A stretch of 64,000 bases of DNA from Curtobacterium sp. MCJR17_020 (GCF_003234365.2 NZ_CP126260.1:310001-374000); one strand, 5' to 3'. Counted from the first letter of the stretch, positions 22,755-31,119 are shown. Program-made: numbers and translations. The notes: generated from the sequence alone by a model not told the origin.

Positions 22755-23432
22755 CTACGCCGTGAAGACGTGGTCCATGACGTCGTCGAGGAGCCCCGAG
22801 GTCTCGATGTTCGACTGCTGGATGTGGATGCCGATGTCACCCCGTGTGAAGTAGGTGTCCCCGTCGGTGACGGGGTACTGCTCGTTCTTCGACACCTTCT
22901 GGCACTGGTAGCCCTCGGCCTCGTTGCCGCAGTCGTAGCCGTCGTCCGGCAGCTTCTGCAGCGCTGCGCTCGCGGTTGCCGAGTCCACGACGTCGACCGC
23001 GATCGACAGGTACGAGATGTCGGCCTGCGGTTCCCGCCACACGCAGTACAGACGCTTGCCGTCGGCCTGCAGGACGGGGGTGAAGGCGCTCTTCGGGATC
23101 GCGACCGGGTCGCCGACGACCGATGGGTCGTTCAGCGGAGCGGAGGCGAACGCGTCGTCCCACTTGCCGGGGGTGATGAGGTCGGTGCAGCTCGCCGGCA
23201 CCGTGCCGCCGTCGTAGTCGACCCCGGGGACCTGCGTGATCGTCGATGTGGGCTCCGGAGTACTGCTCGGGCTGGCGCTCGGTGTGCCGGTGCTCTCCGC
23301 CGTCGTCGCGGACGGCGTACCCGGTCCCGCTGGAGCGCTCTGGGCGCAACCCGACAGGGCGAGTCCGATCGCCAGTGCTGCCGTCAGCGTCGCCGTGATC
23401 CCGGATGTCGTCGTGCGCGCTGATCGCCGCAT
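22755..23432 (-). CDS. Lipoprotein of unknown function
   Basis: The 225-residue product has a lipoprotein signal peptide: a basic start (MRRSARTTTSG), a hydrophobic core and the lipobox ALSGCA with the modified cysteine at about residue 29. A Ser/Thr/Pro-rich spacer of about 35 residues follows. The folded part (about residues 65-225) has two cysteine pairs (CTDLITP...YCVW and YDCGNEAEGYQCQK), which may form disulfides outside the cell. It resembles the general DUF3558-like lipoprotein type in layout, but this is not certain. It would be anchored on the outer face of the membrane. Confidence 0.8.
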   Translation of the reverse strand: MRRSARTTTSGITATLTAALAIGLALSGCAQSAPAGPGTPSATTAESTGTPSASPSSTPEPTSTITQVPGVDYDGGTVPASCTDLITPGKWDDAFASAPLNDPSVVGDPVAIPKSAFTPVLQADGKRLYCVWREPQADISYLSIAVDVVDSATASAALQKLPDDGYDCGNEAEGYQCQKVSKNEQYPVTDGDTYFTRGDIGIHIQQSNIETSGLLDDVMDHVFTA

Positions 23433-23527
23433 CGTTCCCCCTCGTTCGTCGTGCGGACGTGCCCGCACACCCGAACGTAGACGGACGTGCTGACGGCGTC
23501 CGCAAGCGTCACCGTTCCGTGACCCCG

Positions 23528-24283
23528 TCAGCGCGTGCGCCACCCGCGGCGTACCCGCAGCCCCGCGCGTACCCGCCGCGCCCACCGGCGCACCGGGTTT
23601 GCCCGCCGTCCGTTCACGCGGAACGTGTGGAAGGCGCGTCGCGTCCGCAGCAGGGCGGACGGGAGGCCCGACAACGGTCGCGCGGACACCTGCACCGTGA
23701 GCACGGGGTCGGCCACCACCCGCCAGGCCGGGTCGAGCTGCATGCTCAGGTCGACGTCGTCGTGCACCTCGGGGTCCTCGCGGTGCGTTCGGCTGCGGAC
23801 CGCGTCCCAGGTCCACCGCCGCATCGCCATCGCGGAACCGAACAGCGGTGGGCGGCCGAGCGCGGCCCACATGAGCGCGAAGTACGGCCGCATGTAGACG
23901 GCGTCCCACAGTCGGCCGATCAGCGGTCCGCCGTCGTGCGGACATCCGGGTCCGGTCACCGCGACGACCGACGGATCGGCCAACAGCCGCACCGCGTCGG
24001 CGATCCACCCCGGCGGCGGGACGGAGTCGGCGTCGAGCCGGACGAGGACGTCCCCGGAGGCCCGGTCGTAGCCGCGCGCCGAGGCCCGGGCGATGCCACG
24101 GATGCGTTCGGTGAGCACGACCGCCCCCGCTGCCTGGGCGACCTCGGCACTGTCGTCCTGGCTGCCGTTGTCGACCACGACGACCTCGTCGGCGAGCAGC
24201 GTCTGCACTGCGAGGGCGTCGAGGCAGCGTCGCAGGTGCGCAGCGTCGTCGCGCACGGGGATGACGACGGAGACGCGGACCAT
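23528..24283 (-). CDS. Family 2 glycosyltransferase
   Basis: The 251-residue protein has the GT-A fold of family 2: VRVSVVIPVRDDAAHLRRCL at the start, DEVVVVDNGSQDDS (residues 33-46), the metal-binding VLVRLDADSVPPPGW near residue 85, and an acceptor region with EDPEVHDDVDLSMQL. It transfers a sugar from a nucleotide sugar to a cell-envelope or small-molecule acceptor. No membrane segments are visible except perhaps around the MRPYFALMWAAL segment. The C-terminus is very Arg-rich. It stands between the lipoprotein gene and the divergent stress operon. Confidence 0.85.
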   Translation of the reverse strand: MVRVSVVIPVRDDAAHLRRCLDALAVQTLLADEVVVVDNGSQDDSAEVAQAAGAVVLTERIRGIARASARGYDRASGDVLVRLDADSVPPPGWIADAVRLLADPSVVAVTGPGCPHDGGPLIGRLWDAVYMRPYFALMWAALGRPPLFGSAMAMRRWTWDAVRSRTHREDPEVHDDVDLSMQLDPAWRVVADPVLTVQVSARPLSGLPSALLRTRRAFHTFRVNGRRANPVRRWARRVRAGLRVRRGWRTR

Positions 24284-24431
24284 CCTCCGATCCAACCGGA
24301 GGTTCGCTGTGCGGACAGCCGGTCCGCGTTCCGTGGCGTTCCTGCGCTCGGGCACACCGCGGAGCGCGCACCTTCGGTCACGCAACGCCGCCGGTGCACG
24401 CCGGTGGTGACGGACAACCGGAAGGCCGACC

Positions 24432-25238
24432 ATGACCACGAACCCACCCGGGAACGACTCCGGGACGCCCATCCACGACCGCACGGCCGCCTCCGACGGC
24501 CACGAGGTCCGTCCCGGCGTGACCGTGCCGTCGTTCGCGAGCGGCGTGCCCGCAGCCGGACCGACGGACCCGGACGTCGCGCAGGCGTACGACCCGTACG
24601 GCGACGACGCGGAGGTGCCGTTCAGCGCACCCCTCGACGCCGTCCCGGCCGATGCGGAGTCGGGCAAGGCCGGCGCGGAGTCGGGCACGGCCAGCGCGGA
24701 GTCGGGCACGGCCGACGCGGCCAAGGGTGCCGCGCAGGACGTCGCCGGGGACGCGAAGGCCAAGGCCGCGGACGTCGCCGGCACGGCCAAGGAGCAGGCC
24801 TCGAAGGTCGCCTCCGAGGCGACCGACCACGCGAAGCAGCTCTACGGCCAGGCGTCGGAGAACCTCAAGCAGCAAGCCGGCGAGCAGCAGGAGCGCGCTG
24901 CCGGAGGCCTCCGCAGCCTCGGCGAGCAGCTCGGTCGCATGGCCGAGAACGACGAGGACCAGGGCGTGGCCGCCAAGGTCGTCCGCGACCTGTCCGGCCG
25001 TGCGACCTCGGCCGCCGGGTTCCTCGAGAACCGGGACCCGGGCTCGCTCCTCGACGAGGTCAAGAGCTTCGCCGCGAAGCGTCCGGGGACGTTCATCGCG
25101 ATCGCCGCCGGCGCCGGCATCCTCGCCGGTCGGCTGACGAAGGCGCTCGCCGCCGACGCCAAGCACGAGAAGGAAGCCGGGGACGGGCCCACCGCGACCC
25201 ACACCGGCACCGGGACCGGCCCCGGGAGCGCCCTGTGA
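24432..25238 (+). CDS. Ala-rich helical protein with C-terminal membrane segment
   Basis: The 268-residue product has a disordered N-terminus of about 75 residues, then a short repeat of (A)ESGTA units (about residues 75-95), a long Ala/Lys/Glu-rich amphipathic helix region (KAKAADVAGTAKEQASKVAS) like LEA or apolipoprotein-type proteins, and a hydrophobic segment FIAIAAGAGILAGRLTKALA near residue 220. It has the same style as YqjD/ElaB-type membrane-anchored stress proteins. It overlaps the next gene by four bases (GTGA) and starts a three-gene operon. No enzymatic motif is seen. The role in envelope stress is inference. Confidence 0.75.
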   Translation: MTTNPPGNDSGTPIHDRTAASDGHEVRPGVTVPSFASGVPAAGPTDPDVAQAYDPYGDDAEVPFSAPLDAVPADAESGKAGAESGTASAESGTADAAKGAAQDVAGDAKAKAADVAGTAKEQASKVASEATDHAKQLYGQASENLKQQAGEQQERAAGGLRSLGEQLGRMAENDEDQGVAAKVVRDLSGRATSAAGFLENRDPGSLLDEVKSFAAKRPGTFIAIAAGAGILAGRLTKALAADAKHEKEAGDGPTATHTGTGTGPGSAL

Positions 25239-25681
25239 GCCACACCGTGCCGGGTGCGACCTCGCCGGGCGAGCCGACACCCGAGGAACGGGCCGCCACG
25301 ACACCGCTCGGCGAACTGCTCTCCGACGTCTCGCGCGACCTCTCCAGCCTGTTCCGGCAGGAGATCGCCCTCGCGAAGGCGGAGCTGACCGACTCGGCGA
25401 AGAAGGCCGGCAAGGCGGGCGGGATGTTCGGCGGCGCCGGACTCACCGCGTTCTTCTCGCTGCTCTTCGTCTCGATCGCCGCCTGGTGGGCCATCGGGTA
25501 CGCCGTCGGCAACGCGTGGTCCGCCCTCATCGTCGCTGCGGTCTACGCGATCGTCGCCGTCGTCCTCGGTCTCCGTGGTCGCGCTGCGGCCAAGGAGATC
25601 ACGGGCCTGCCCCAGACGGTCGCCACCGCCAAGGAAGTCCCCGAAACACTCAAGCCCACCACCACCGGGAGGAAGCCATGA
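25235..25681 (+). CDS. Phage holin superfamily III-type membrane protein (Phage_holin_3_6)
   Basis: The 148-residue protein has a soluble amphipathic N-terminus (LLSDVSRDLSSLFRQEIALA) and two transmembrane segments (GGAGLTAFFSLLFVSIAAWW and a second around ALIVAAVYAIVAVVLGLRG). This layout matches the chromosomal Phage_holin_3_6 / DUF1469 (YqjE-like) family rather than a lytic holin. The start GTG 25235 overlaps the upstream stop, and its own stop overlaps the next start, so all three genes are translationally coupled. It probably works with its neighbours at the membrane. Confidence 0.85.
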   Translation: MSHTVPGATSPGEPTPEERAATTPLGELLSDVSRDLSSLFRQEIALAKAELTDSAKKAGKAGGMFGGAGLTAFFSLLFVSIAAWWAIGYAVGNAWSALIVAAVYAIVAVVLGLRGRAAAKEITGLPQTVATAKEVPETLKPTTTGRKP

Positions 25682-26250
25682 GCACCCCAGACGAGATCCG
25701 CGCCGACATCGAGCGCACCCGCGGCGAACTCGGCTCCGACGTCGACGCCCTGGCCGACAAGGTCAGCCCGTCCTCGATCGCCCACCGCCAGACCGAGAAG
25801 GTGAAGAGCCGGTTCCAGGGCGTCCGCGAATCCGTGATGGGCGCCGCGGACTCCGCGAAGTCGAGCGCCTCGGGCTCGGCGTCCAGTGCCGCGGACCAGG
25901 CGAAGGACGTCGCCCAGCGCGGGGTCGAGCAGGCCAAGGGGGCACCGCTGGCGATCGGACTCATCGCCTTCGGTGCCGGCTGGCTCGTGTCGTCGCTCAT
26001 CCCCGCGAGCGACAAGGAGGAGGAGCTGGCCGTCGAACTCAAGGACAAGGCAGCGCCCCTGGTCGACGAGGTCAAGGAACAGGCGAAGGACGCCGGGTCG
26101 CAGCTCGGGGACGCCGCGAAGGGGCACGCGCAGGATCTCAAGGGCACTGCGCAGGACGCCGCCCAGACCGTCAAGGACGAGGCGCAGGGCGCCGCTTCGG
26201 ACGTGCAGGACCACGCGAAGGACGCAGCGGACGACGTCCGCAGCAGCTGA
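25678..26250 (+). CDS. DUF3618 family membrane-associated protein
   Basis: The 190-residue protein starts with the DUF3618 signature (TPDEIRADIERTRGELGSDV then DALADKVSP). A long helical region and one hydrophobic segment (PLAIGLIAFGAGWLVSSLIP, about residues 85-104) follow. The last 80 residues are a charged helical repeat of KD(A/T)AQxxKD type, like LEA proteins. It is the third gene of the operon and is followed by a hairpin terminator. The trio (Ala-rich helical protein, YqjE-like, DUF3618) is common in Actinobacteria and is linked to stress by association only. Confidence 0.88.
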   Translation: MSTPDEIRADIERTRGELGSDVDALADKVSPSSIAHRQTEKVKSRFQGVRESVMGAADSAKSSASGSASSAADQAKDVAQRGVEQAKGAPLAIGLIAFGAGWLVSSLIPASDKEEELAVELKDKAAPLVDEVKEQAKDAGSQLGDAAKGHAQDLKGTAQDAAQTVKDEAQGAASDVQDHAKDAADDVRSS

Positions 26251-26268
26251 CGCAACGGGCTCACGAAC

Positions 26269-26305
26269 GACAGGCGCGGTGCCGGCTGGCACCGCGCCTG
26301 CCGTC
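26269..26305 (+). terminator. Terminator of the DUF3618 operon (GGGAGGC-related)
   Basis: ACAGGCGCGGTGCC is paired with GGCACCGCGCCTG across a short GGCT centre, with outer GAC/GTC. It begins 19 bases after the stop of the DUF3618 gene and belongs to the same family as the other palindromic terminators here. Confidence 0.75.
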
Positions 26306-26328
26306 GTCCAGGCGGTAGCGTTCCGGGC

Positions 26329-26754
26329 ATGGACCGGACCGACGAACTCGCCGTGGAGCTCCGGCACGCGATCGGTCGCGTCGTGCGCGCTGCGAAGCGG
26401 GAGGCGGACTCGCTGCCGACCGCCCACGCGACGACCCTCGGGTTCCTCGAGCGCGAGGGGCCGATGCCGATCGCGCAGCTGGCACGTCGCCGGGCGGTGA
26501 AGCACCAGGGGCAGTCGCGCACGGTGGGGGAGCTCGCCGACCTCGGGTACGTCGAGCGGACGGCGTCGGACACCGATCGCCGCGTGTCGGTCATCCGCAT
26601 CTCCGACACCGGCAGCGAGGTCCTCCGCCGGGACATGACGGCGCGGGCCGACTGGTTGGCGACTGCGATCCGCGAGGAACTCGACGACGAGGAACGCGCG
26701 GCCCTCGAACGCCTGCCCGGCATCTTCGAACGGTTGGCCCGGCGCGCCGACTGA
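26329..26754 (+). CDS. MarR family transcriptional regulator
   Basis: This 141-residue protein is a MarR-type winged helix regulator: TAHATTLGFLEREGPMPIAQ, LARRRAVKHQGQSRTVGELA as the helix-turn-helix, then LGYVERTASDTDRRVSVIRI as the wing, where DTDRR is the conserved DxRR. A final helical dimerisation part follows. It lies 57 bases upstream of a metallo-beta-lactamase-fold gene, and a perfect palindrome in that gap is its likely binding site. Confidence 0.9.
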   Translation: MDRTDELAVELRHAIGRVVRAAKREADSLPTAHATTLGFLEREGPMPIAQLARRRAVKHQGQSRTVGELADLGYVERTASDTDRRVSVIRISDTGSEVLRRDMTARADWLATAIREELDDEERAALERLPGIFERLARRAD

Positions 26755-26785
26755 GTGCTCCCTCACCCGGATCGGCCACCAGAAG

Positions 26786-26800
26786 TACAACACGGTTGTA
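26786..26800. promoter_or_regulatory. MarR-type operator
   Basis: TACAAC-ACG-GTTGTA is a perfect inverted repeat at 26786-26800, A+T-rich against the background and 11 bases before the ATG of the MBL-fold gene. The spacing and symmetry fit a MarR dimer site, so the MBL gene is probably repressed by the preceding MarR protein. Confidence 0.7.
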
Positions 26801-26811
26801 GAGTTGTCGCC

Positions 26812-27453
26812 ATGGAGCTGACGAAGTACACCCACGCCACCATCGTCCTCGAGCAGGACGGCACCACCCTCGTCATCGACCCGGGTGTGTTCACGCCCGA
26901 GGCCGCCGACCTCGTCCGCGCAGCTGCCGGCGTCCTCATCACCCACGAGCACCCCGACCACTTCGACGTCGAGGCCGTCCGCGCCGGGCTCGCCGCGAAC
27001 GACGCCCTCGTGGTGCGGGCTCCCGGTGCGGTCGTCGAACAGCTCGGCGACCACGACGGTCGCGTGAGGGCGGTCCGCGCCGGTGACGCGTTCGAGATCG
27101 GCCCGTTCTCGGTGCAGGCCTTCGGCGAGGAGCACGCGGTCATCCACCGCGACATCCCGACGATCGCGAACGTCGGGTACCTGGTGAACGACACGGTGTT
27201 CCACCCGGGCGACGCGTACCTCGAGCCGGGTGTCCCCGTGCAGACGCTGCTCCTGCCGACCAGCGGTCCGTGGACGAGCACTGCCGCCGCGGTCGACTAC
27301 GTCCGATCGGTGGCGCCGGAGCGTGCCGTGCAGATCCACGAGGCGATGCTGAGCGAACTCGGCCAGCAGTCCACCGCGCGGTTCCTCGGCTCGGACGGTC
27401 TCGGACCGGTGCCGGTCCTGATCCTGCCCGCGGGGGAATCGATCACCGTCTGA
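26812..27453 (+). CDS. MBL-fold metal-dependent hydrolase (UlaG-like)
   Basis: The 213-residue protein has the metallo-beta-lactamase fold of the UlaG/YtkL group. The metal motif THEHPDHFD (about residues 44-52) is intact, and later ligand regions are EEHAVIH (about 104) and VFHPGDAY (about 128). Reactions of this group include lactone or nucleotide hydrolysis, and the substrate is unknown. It is under a MarR-type operator, so it may respond to a toxic or aromatic compound (inference). A hairpin terminator follows. Confidence 0.88.
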   Translation: MELTKYTHATIVLEQDGTTLVIDPGVFTPEAADLVRAAAGVLITHEHPDHFDVEAVRAGLAANDALVVRAPGAVVEQLGDHDGRVRAVRAGDAFEIGPFSVQAFGEEHAVIHRDIPTIANVGYLVNDTVFHPGDAYLEPGVPVQTLLLPTSGPWTSTAAAVDYVRSVAPERAVQIHEAMLSELGQQSTARFLGSDGLGPVPVLILPAGESITV

Positions 27454-27470
27454 CGGACGCGACCGTGCTC

Positions 27471-27496
27471 CTGGGAGGCGATCCGCGCCTCCCGGG
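27471..27496. terminator. Hairpin terminator after the MBL gene
   Basis: CTGGGAGGCG (27471-27480) pairs with CGCCTCCCGG after a short ATCCG loop. It starts 18 bases after the stop and shares the GGGAGGC arm with other terminators of the window. Confidence 0.7.
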
Positions 27497-27508
27497 CAGC
27501 ATGGAGGG

Positions 27509-28197
27509 ATGTCCGACGCTCCCTCGACCGCAGTCCTCTTCGACATCGACGGCACGCTCGTCGACTCGAACTACGCCCACATCGACGCCTGGTGGCGAGC
27601 TGCCCGCGCAGCGGGCGAGTCCGTGGACGCCTGGCGGATCCACCGCGCGATCGGCATGGACTCCGCGAAGCTGCTCGAGAAGCTGCTGCCGGACGCCTCC
27701 GACGAGACGCGCGACACCGTCAAGCAGTTCAACACCGCCTACTTCGCCGAGCACATGCCCCAGCTGCGGCTGCTGCCGGGCGCCCGTGAGCTGCTCCGTA
27801 CGGTCGCCGAGGCCGGGCACGCCGTCGTCCTGGCGACGAGCGCGCCGGAGAACGAACTGACGCGGCTGCGCGAACTGCTCGACGCCGAGGAGTGGCTCAC
27901 CGCGGTGACGAGCTCCGAGGACGTCGAACAGGCGAAGCCGGACCCGGGATCATCCAGGTGGCGCTGGACCGGGCCGGTGTGCGTGCCGATGCTGCCGTGA
28001 TGGTCGGCGACGCGATGTGGGACGTCGAATCGGCCGGACGCGTCGGCGTGACCTGCGTCGCGGTGATGACCGGCGGCATCGGCGGCGACGAACTCCGCGG
28101 AGCCGGCGCCGCCGAGGTCCACGACGACGCCGCTGCCGTGCTCGCCGCGCTGCGGTCCGGGGACGGCGCGATCGCCGCGCTGGGTGGGCGCGCGTGA
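27509..28197 (+). pseudogene. HAD family hydrolase (beta-phosphoglucomutase-like), frameshifted
   Basis: From ATG 27509 the frame encodes a HAD subfamily I hydrolase: TAVLFDIDGTLVDSN (motif I, both aspartates), a cap domain, VVLATSAPENEL (motif II) and SSEDVEQAKPDPG (motif III lysine), then goes out of frame and stops at 28000. Motif IV, AAVMVGDAMWDVESA, and the remaining fold lie in the next frame up to 28197. Restoring one G in the CCCGGG stretch at 27943-27948 would give an intact protein of about 229 residues. As with the gene at 20281, the lesion is a one-base deletion in a short homopolymer. Confidence 0.78.
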
Positions 28198-28237
28198 GCG
28201 TGCACCGCCGCTGGCATCCGTGACAGGATCGTCGACC

Positions 28238-28720
28238 GTGATCACGATCGAACGCGTGTCCTGGGACGACCCCCGATCCGTGGTGCTCCGCGCCCGCATG
28301 GACGACGAGATGCACGAACGCTACGGCTCGGCGAACGGCGACGAGGACCCGGCGATCACGGCCGAGCGGAGCCGCGCGCTGTCGGTCGACCCGTCGACCG
28401 TCGTCGCCTCGGTCCTCGCGCTCGACGAGTCCGGCGACGCCGTCGGGCACATCGCGATCCGGCGGCTCGGCGACGAGGTCGAGCTGAAGCGCCTCATCGT
28501 GCTGGCGTCGGCCCGTGGCAAGGGTGCCGCCACCGCACTGCTCGACGAGTGCGAGCGCATCGGCCGCGAGCTCGGCGCGCGCCGGCTGATCCTGCAGACC
28601 GGAGACAAGCAGCCCGACGCGGTCGCCCTCTACGAGAAGACCGGGTGGAGCCCGATCCCGGTCTACGCACCGTACGCGGCGACGATGCCGTGGTCGTTCT
28701 GCTTCGAGAAGGCGCTGTAG
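28238..28720 (+). CDS. GNAT family N-acetyltransferase
   Basis: The 160-residue protein has the GNAT fold. VGHIAIRRLGDEVELKRLIV gives the central strands, the acetyl-CoA pyrophosphate loop is ARGKGAATALL (Q/RxxGxG/A, about residues 91-101), and the final strand and helix are ALYEKTGWSPIPVYAPY. It would acetylate an amine on an unknown small molecule or protein. GTG 28238 is the start; no strong ribosome binding site is present. The next transcription unit begins after a TetR-type operator. Confidence 0.88.
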   Translation: MITIERVSWDDPRSVVLRARMDDEMHERYGSANGDEDPAITAERSRALSVDPSTVVASVLALDESGDAVGHIAIRRLGDEVELKRLIVLASARGKGAATALLDECERIGRELGARRLILQTGDKQPDAVALYEKTGWSPIPVYAPYAATMPWSFCFEKAL

Positions 28721-28736
28721 GGGTACGGCTCTTCCG

Positions 28737-28763
28737 ATTGCACTTTCAGGCGGATAGTGCAAT
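28737..28763. promoter_or_regulatory. TetR-type operator of the TetR-MFS operon
   Basis: ATTGCACT (28737-28744) and AGTGCAAT (28756-28763) form a perfect inverted repeat with an 11-base spacer, ending nine bases before the GTG start of the TetR gene. Position and A+T content suggest that it overlaps the promoter and serves autoregulation of the tetR-MFS operon. Confidence 0.75.
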
Positions 28764-28772
28764 TCTTGCTCG

Positions 28773-29393
28773 GTGAGCACGACTGAACGCACCCGCACGC
28801 TCCGCCGGAGCATGATCGGCGAAGCGCGCCGGGCGACCGTCGAGCACGGGTTGAGCGGTTTCACGATCGAGCAGCTCTGCGAGACCGTCGGGGTGTCACG
28901 GCGCACGTTCTTCAACCACTTCGCGTCGAAGGACGACGCCGTGCTCGGCATCGAGCTGCACGCCGACGTCGAGGCGATCGACCGGTACGCCGCGGGTGGG
29001 ATCGTCCCCGGCGGACTCGACCCGCTCGACTCGATCGTCGCGCTGGCGATCGACCAGTTCCACCGTGTCGGCATCGATCGTGCGGACGAGGTCCTGGTGC
29101 GCCGGGTCTTCGAGCGGGAGCCGGCGCTCGTCGCGCGCTTCCTGTCGGCGACCGACGTGCAGCTCGCCCGGATCACGGACGCCGTGCGGCTGCGGTTCGG
29201 ATGGGACGATCCCGCCGACCGCCGTGCGCGCCTCGTCACCGAGGCCGCCGCGGGGCTGCTCAAGGTGACGGCGGAGACCTACTTCGACGACGCCTTCGAC
29301 GAGGCCACCGGCCCGACGTTCGACGAGCTGCTCACCCAGAACCTCCGCCTGATGAGGGCGGCCATCACCACCGGACAGGACCACACACCATGA
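28773..29393 (+). CDS. TetR family transcriptional regulator
   Basis: The 206-residue protein carries a TetR helix-turn-helix: RRATVEHGLSGFTIEQLCET followed by VGVSRRTFFNHFASKDDAVL, residues 15-60. The C-terminal ligand domain is all-helical and unassigned. The GTG 28773 lies just after the palindrome at 28737-28763. Its stop overlaps the MFS start (ATGA), so regulator and exporter are translated together, a common drug-efflux arrangement. Confidence 0.9.
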   Translation: MSTTERTRTLRRSMIGEARRATVEHGLSGFTIEQLCETVGVSRRTFFNHFASKDDAVLGIELHADVEAIDRYAAGGIVPGGLDPLDSIVALAIDQFHRVGIDRADEVLVRRVFEREPALVARFLSATDVQLARITDAVRLRFGWDDPADRRARLVTEAAAGLLKVTAETYFDDAFDEATGPTFDELLTQNLRLMRAAITTGQDHTP

Positions 29394-31093
29394 GCGCAAC
29401 CGCGCCGGGCACCACCAAGCGTGCCCGCCCCGGCACCGACGGGCCGCTGCTGCTGACGCAGCGCCGGATCTGGATCATCTTCTCCGCGCTCATCGCGGGG
29501 ATGCTGCTCTCCAGCCTCGACCAGACCATCGTCTCGACGGCGATGCCCACCATCGTCGGCGAACTCGGCGGCGTCGCGCACCAGGCGTGGCTGACGACCG
29601 GGTACCTGCTCGCCTCGACCATCGTGATGCCCGTGTACGGCAAGTTCGGTGACGTCCTGGGCCGCCGCAACCTGTTCCTCATCGCGATCGCCCTGTTCAC
29701 CATCGCGTCGGCCGGGTGCGCCTTCGCCGGCGACTTCACGCAGCTCGTCGTGTTCCGCGCCATGCAGGGGCTCGGCGGCGGCGGTCTGATGATCCTGTCG
29801 CAGGCGATCATCGCCGACATCGTGCCCGCCTCGCAGCGCGGCAAGTACCTCGGCCCGCTCGGCGCGATCTTCGGCCTGTCCGCGATCGGCGGCCCGCTGC
29901 TCGGTGGCTTCTTCGTCGACCACCTCACCTGGAACTGGGCGTTCTACATCAACATCCCGGTGGGCATCGCGGCGTTCTTCGTGGCGTGGTTCGCGCTGAC
30001 CCTGCCGAACAAGAAGGCGACGAAGCGCATCGACGTGCTCGGCGTGCTCTTCATGTCCGCCGCGACCACGTGCCTGGTGTTCTTCTCGGAGTTCGGTGGC
30101 AGCAAGGACCACGGCTGGGACGCCCACGAGACCTGGGCCTGGTTCGCCGGGCTCGTCGTCTCCGCCGCGCTCCTCGTGCTCGTCGAGTCGCGTGCGCAGG
30201 ACCCGGTCCTCCCGCTGTCGTTCTTCAAGAACCGCACGTTCCTGCTCGCGACCGGTATCGGCCTGGTGCTCGGCATCGGCATGTTCGCGGCGATCGGCTT
30301 CGTCCCGACGTTCCTGCAGATGGCGTCCGGCACCTCGGCTGCCGTGTCGGGTCTGCTGATGCTGCCGATGATGGTCGGCCTGATCGGCACCTCGATCGCG
30401 TCCGGCAACCTGATCACCAAGACCGGCCGCTACCGGATGTTCCCGATCATCGGCACGGTCCTGGTCGCCATCGCCATGCTCGCGATGACCCAGCTCGCCG
30501 CGGCCACCCCGATCTGGCTGATCTGCGCGTACCTGTTCGTCTTCGGCGCCGGGCTCGGACTGATCATGCAGGTGGTCGTCCTGGTCGCGCAGAACGCCGT
30601 GCCGGCCGAGCAGGTGGGCACCGCGACCTCGACGAACAACTACTTCCGCGAGGTCGGCGCCTCCCTCGGGACCGCCGTGTTCGGTGCGCTGTTCACGGCC
30701 CGGCTCACGACGTCGCTCACCGACGTGTTCACCGGCGCCGGCGGCTCGGCGACCGATGCGGCGTCGTCGGCGGGCAGCATCGACCCCGCGACCGTGGCGA
30801 AGCTGCCCGAGGCGGTGCAGGACGGCATCGTGAACGCGTACGCCGACTCGCTGGCACCCGTGTTCTGGTACCTGCTGCCGTTCATCGCCGTGGCGTTCCT
30901 GCTCGCCCTGTTCCTGCCGCAGATCACGCTCTCCGACACGGCCGGCATGGTCGCCCGTGGTGAGGCCGTCGGTGGTGATGAGGCTGACGAGCTCGAGCGT
31001 GCACAGCGCGCGGGCCGGGCGGAGTCCGTGCCGTCCGAGTCCGTGTCGTCGGGTGGTGAGACGCCGGCGTCCCGCCGGGACGCCTCCGACTGA
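29390..31093 (+). CDS. MFS multidrug exporter, 14-TM (DHA2 / EmrB type)
   Basis: The 567-residue protein is a 14-segment DHA2 exporter. Typical features are LLSSLDQTIVSTAMPTIVGE in segment 1, YGKFGDVLGRRNLF in the 2-3 loop, and the antiporter motif region GPLGAIFGLSAIGGPLLGG in segment 5. After the last segment (PFIAVAFLLALFLPQ) comes a charged tail of about 60 residues rich in Ser, Glu and Arg. It should expel hydrophobic drugs with proton exchange. It is coupled to the preceding TetR gene and followed by a palindromic terminator. Confidence 0.9.
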   Translation: MSATAPGTTKRARPGTDGPLLLTQRRIWIIFSALIAGMLLSSLDQTIVSTAMPTIVGELGGVAHQAWLTTGYLLASTIVMPVYGKFGDVLGRRNLFLIAIALFTIASAGCAFAGDFTQLVVFRAMQGLGGGGLMILSQAIIADIVPASQRGKYLGPLGAIFGLSAIGGPLLGGFFVDHLTWNWAFYINIPVGIAAFFVAWFALTLPNKKATKRIDVLGVLFMSAATTCLVFFSEFGGSKDHGWDAHETWAWFAGLVVSAALLVLVESRAQDPVLPLSFFKNRTFLLATGIGLVLGIGMFAAIGFVPTFLQMASGTSAAVSGLLMLPMMVGLIGTSIASGNLITKTGRYRMFPIIGTVLVAIAMLAMTQLAAATPIWLICAYLFVFGAGLGLIMQVVVLVAQNAVPAEQVGTATSTNNYFREVGASLGTAVFGALFTARLTTSLTDVFTGAGGSATDAASSAGSIDPATVAKLPEAVQDGIVNAYADSLAPVFWYLLPFIAVAFLLALFLPQITLSDTAGMVARGEAVGGDEADELERAQRAGRAESVPSESVSSGGETPASRRDASD

Positions 31094-31099
31094 GCGCGG

Positions 31100-31119
31100 C
31101 GCCGCCGGATCCGGCGGCG
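31100..31119 (+). terminator. Perfect 20-bp palindrome after the MFS gene
   Basis: CGCCGCCGGATCCGGCGGCG is a perfect palindrome beginning six bases after the MFS stop. The absence of a loop means the RNA hairpin would open a few central pairs. It is the likely terminator of the tetR-MFS operon. Confidence 0.6.

Noticed and set aside
24655..24720. Direct DNA repeats of GCGGAGTCGGGCA type.
   Set aside because: They are in frame and encode the ESGTA-type protein repeat of the Ala-rich helical protein, so they are coding repeats and not a separate element.
25235..25681. A holin-type gene as a sign of a prophage.
   Set aside because: It belongs to the chromosomal YqjE-like/Phage_holin_3_6 group, is coupled to a DUF3618 gene, and no phage structural, integrase or lysis gene is near.
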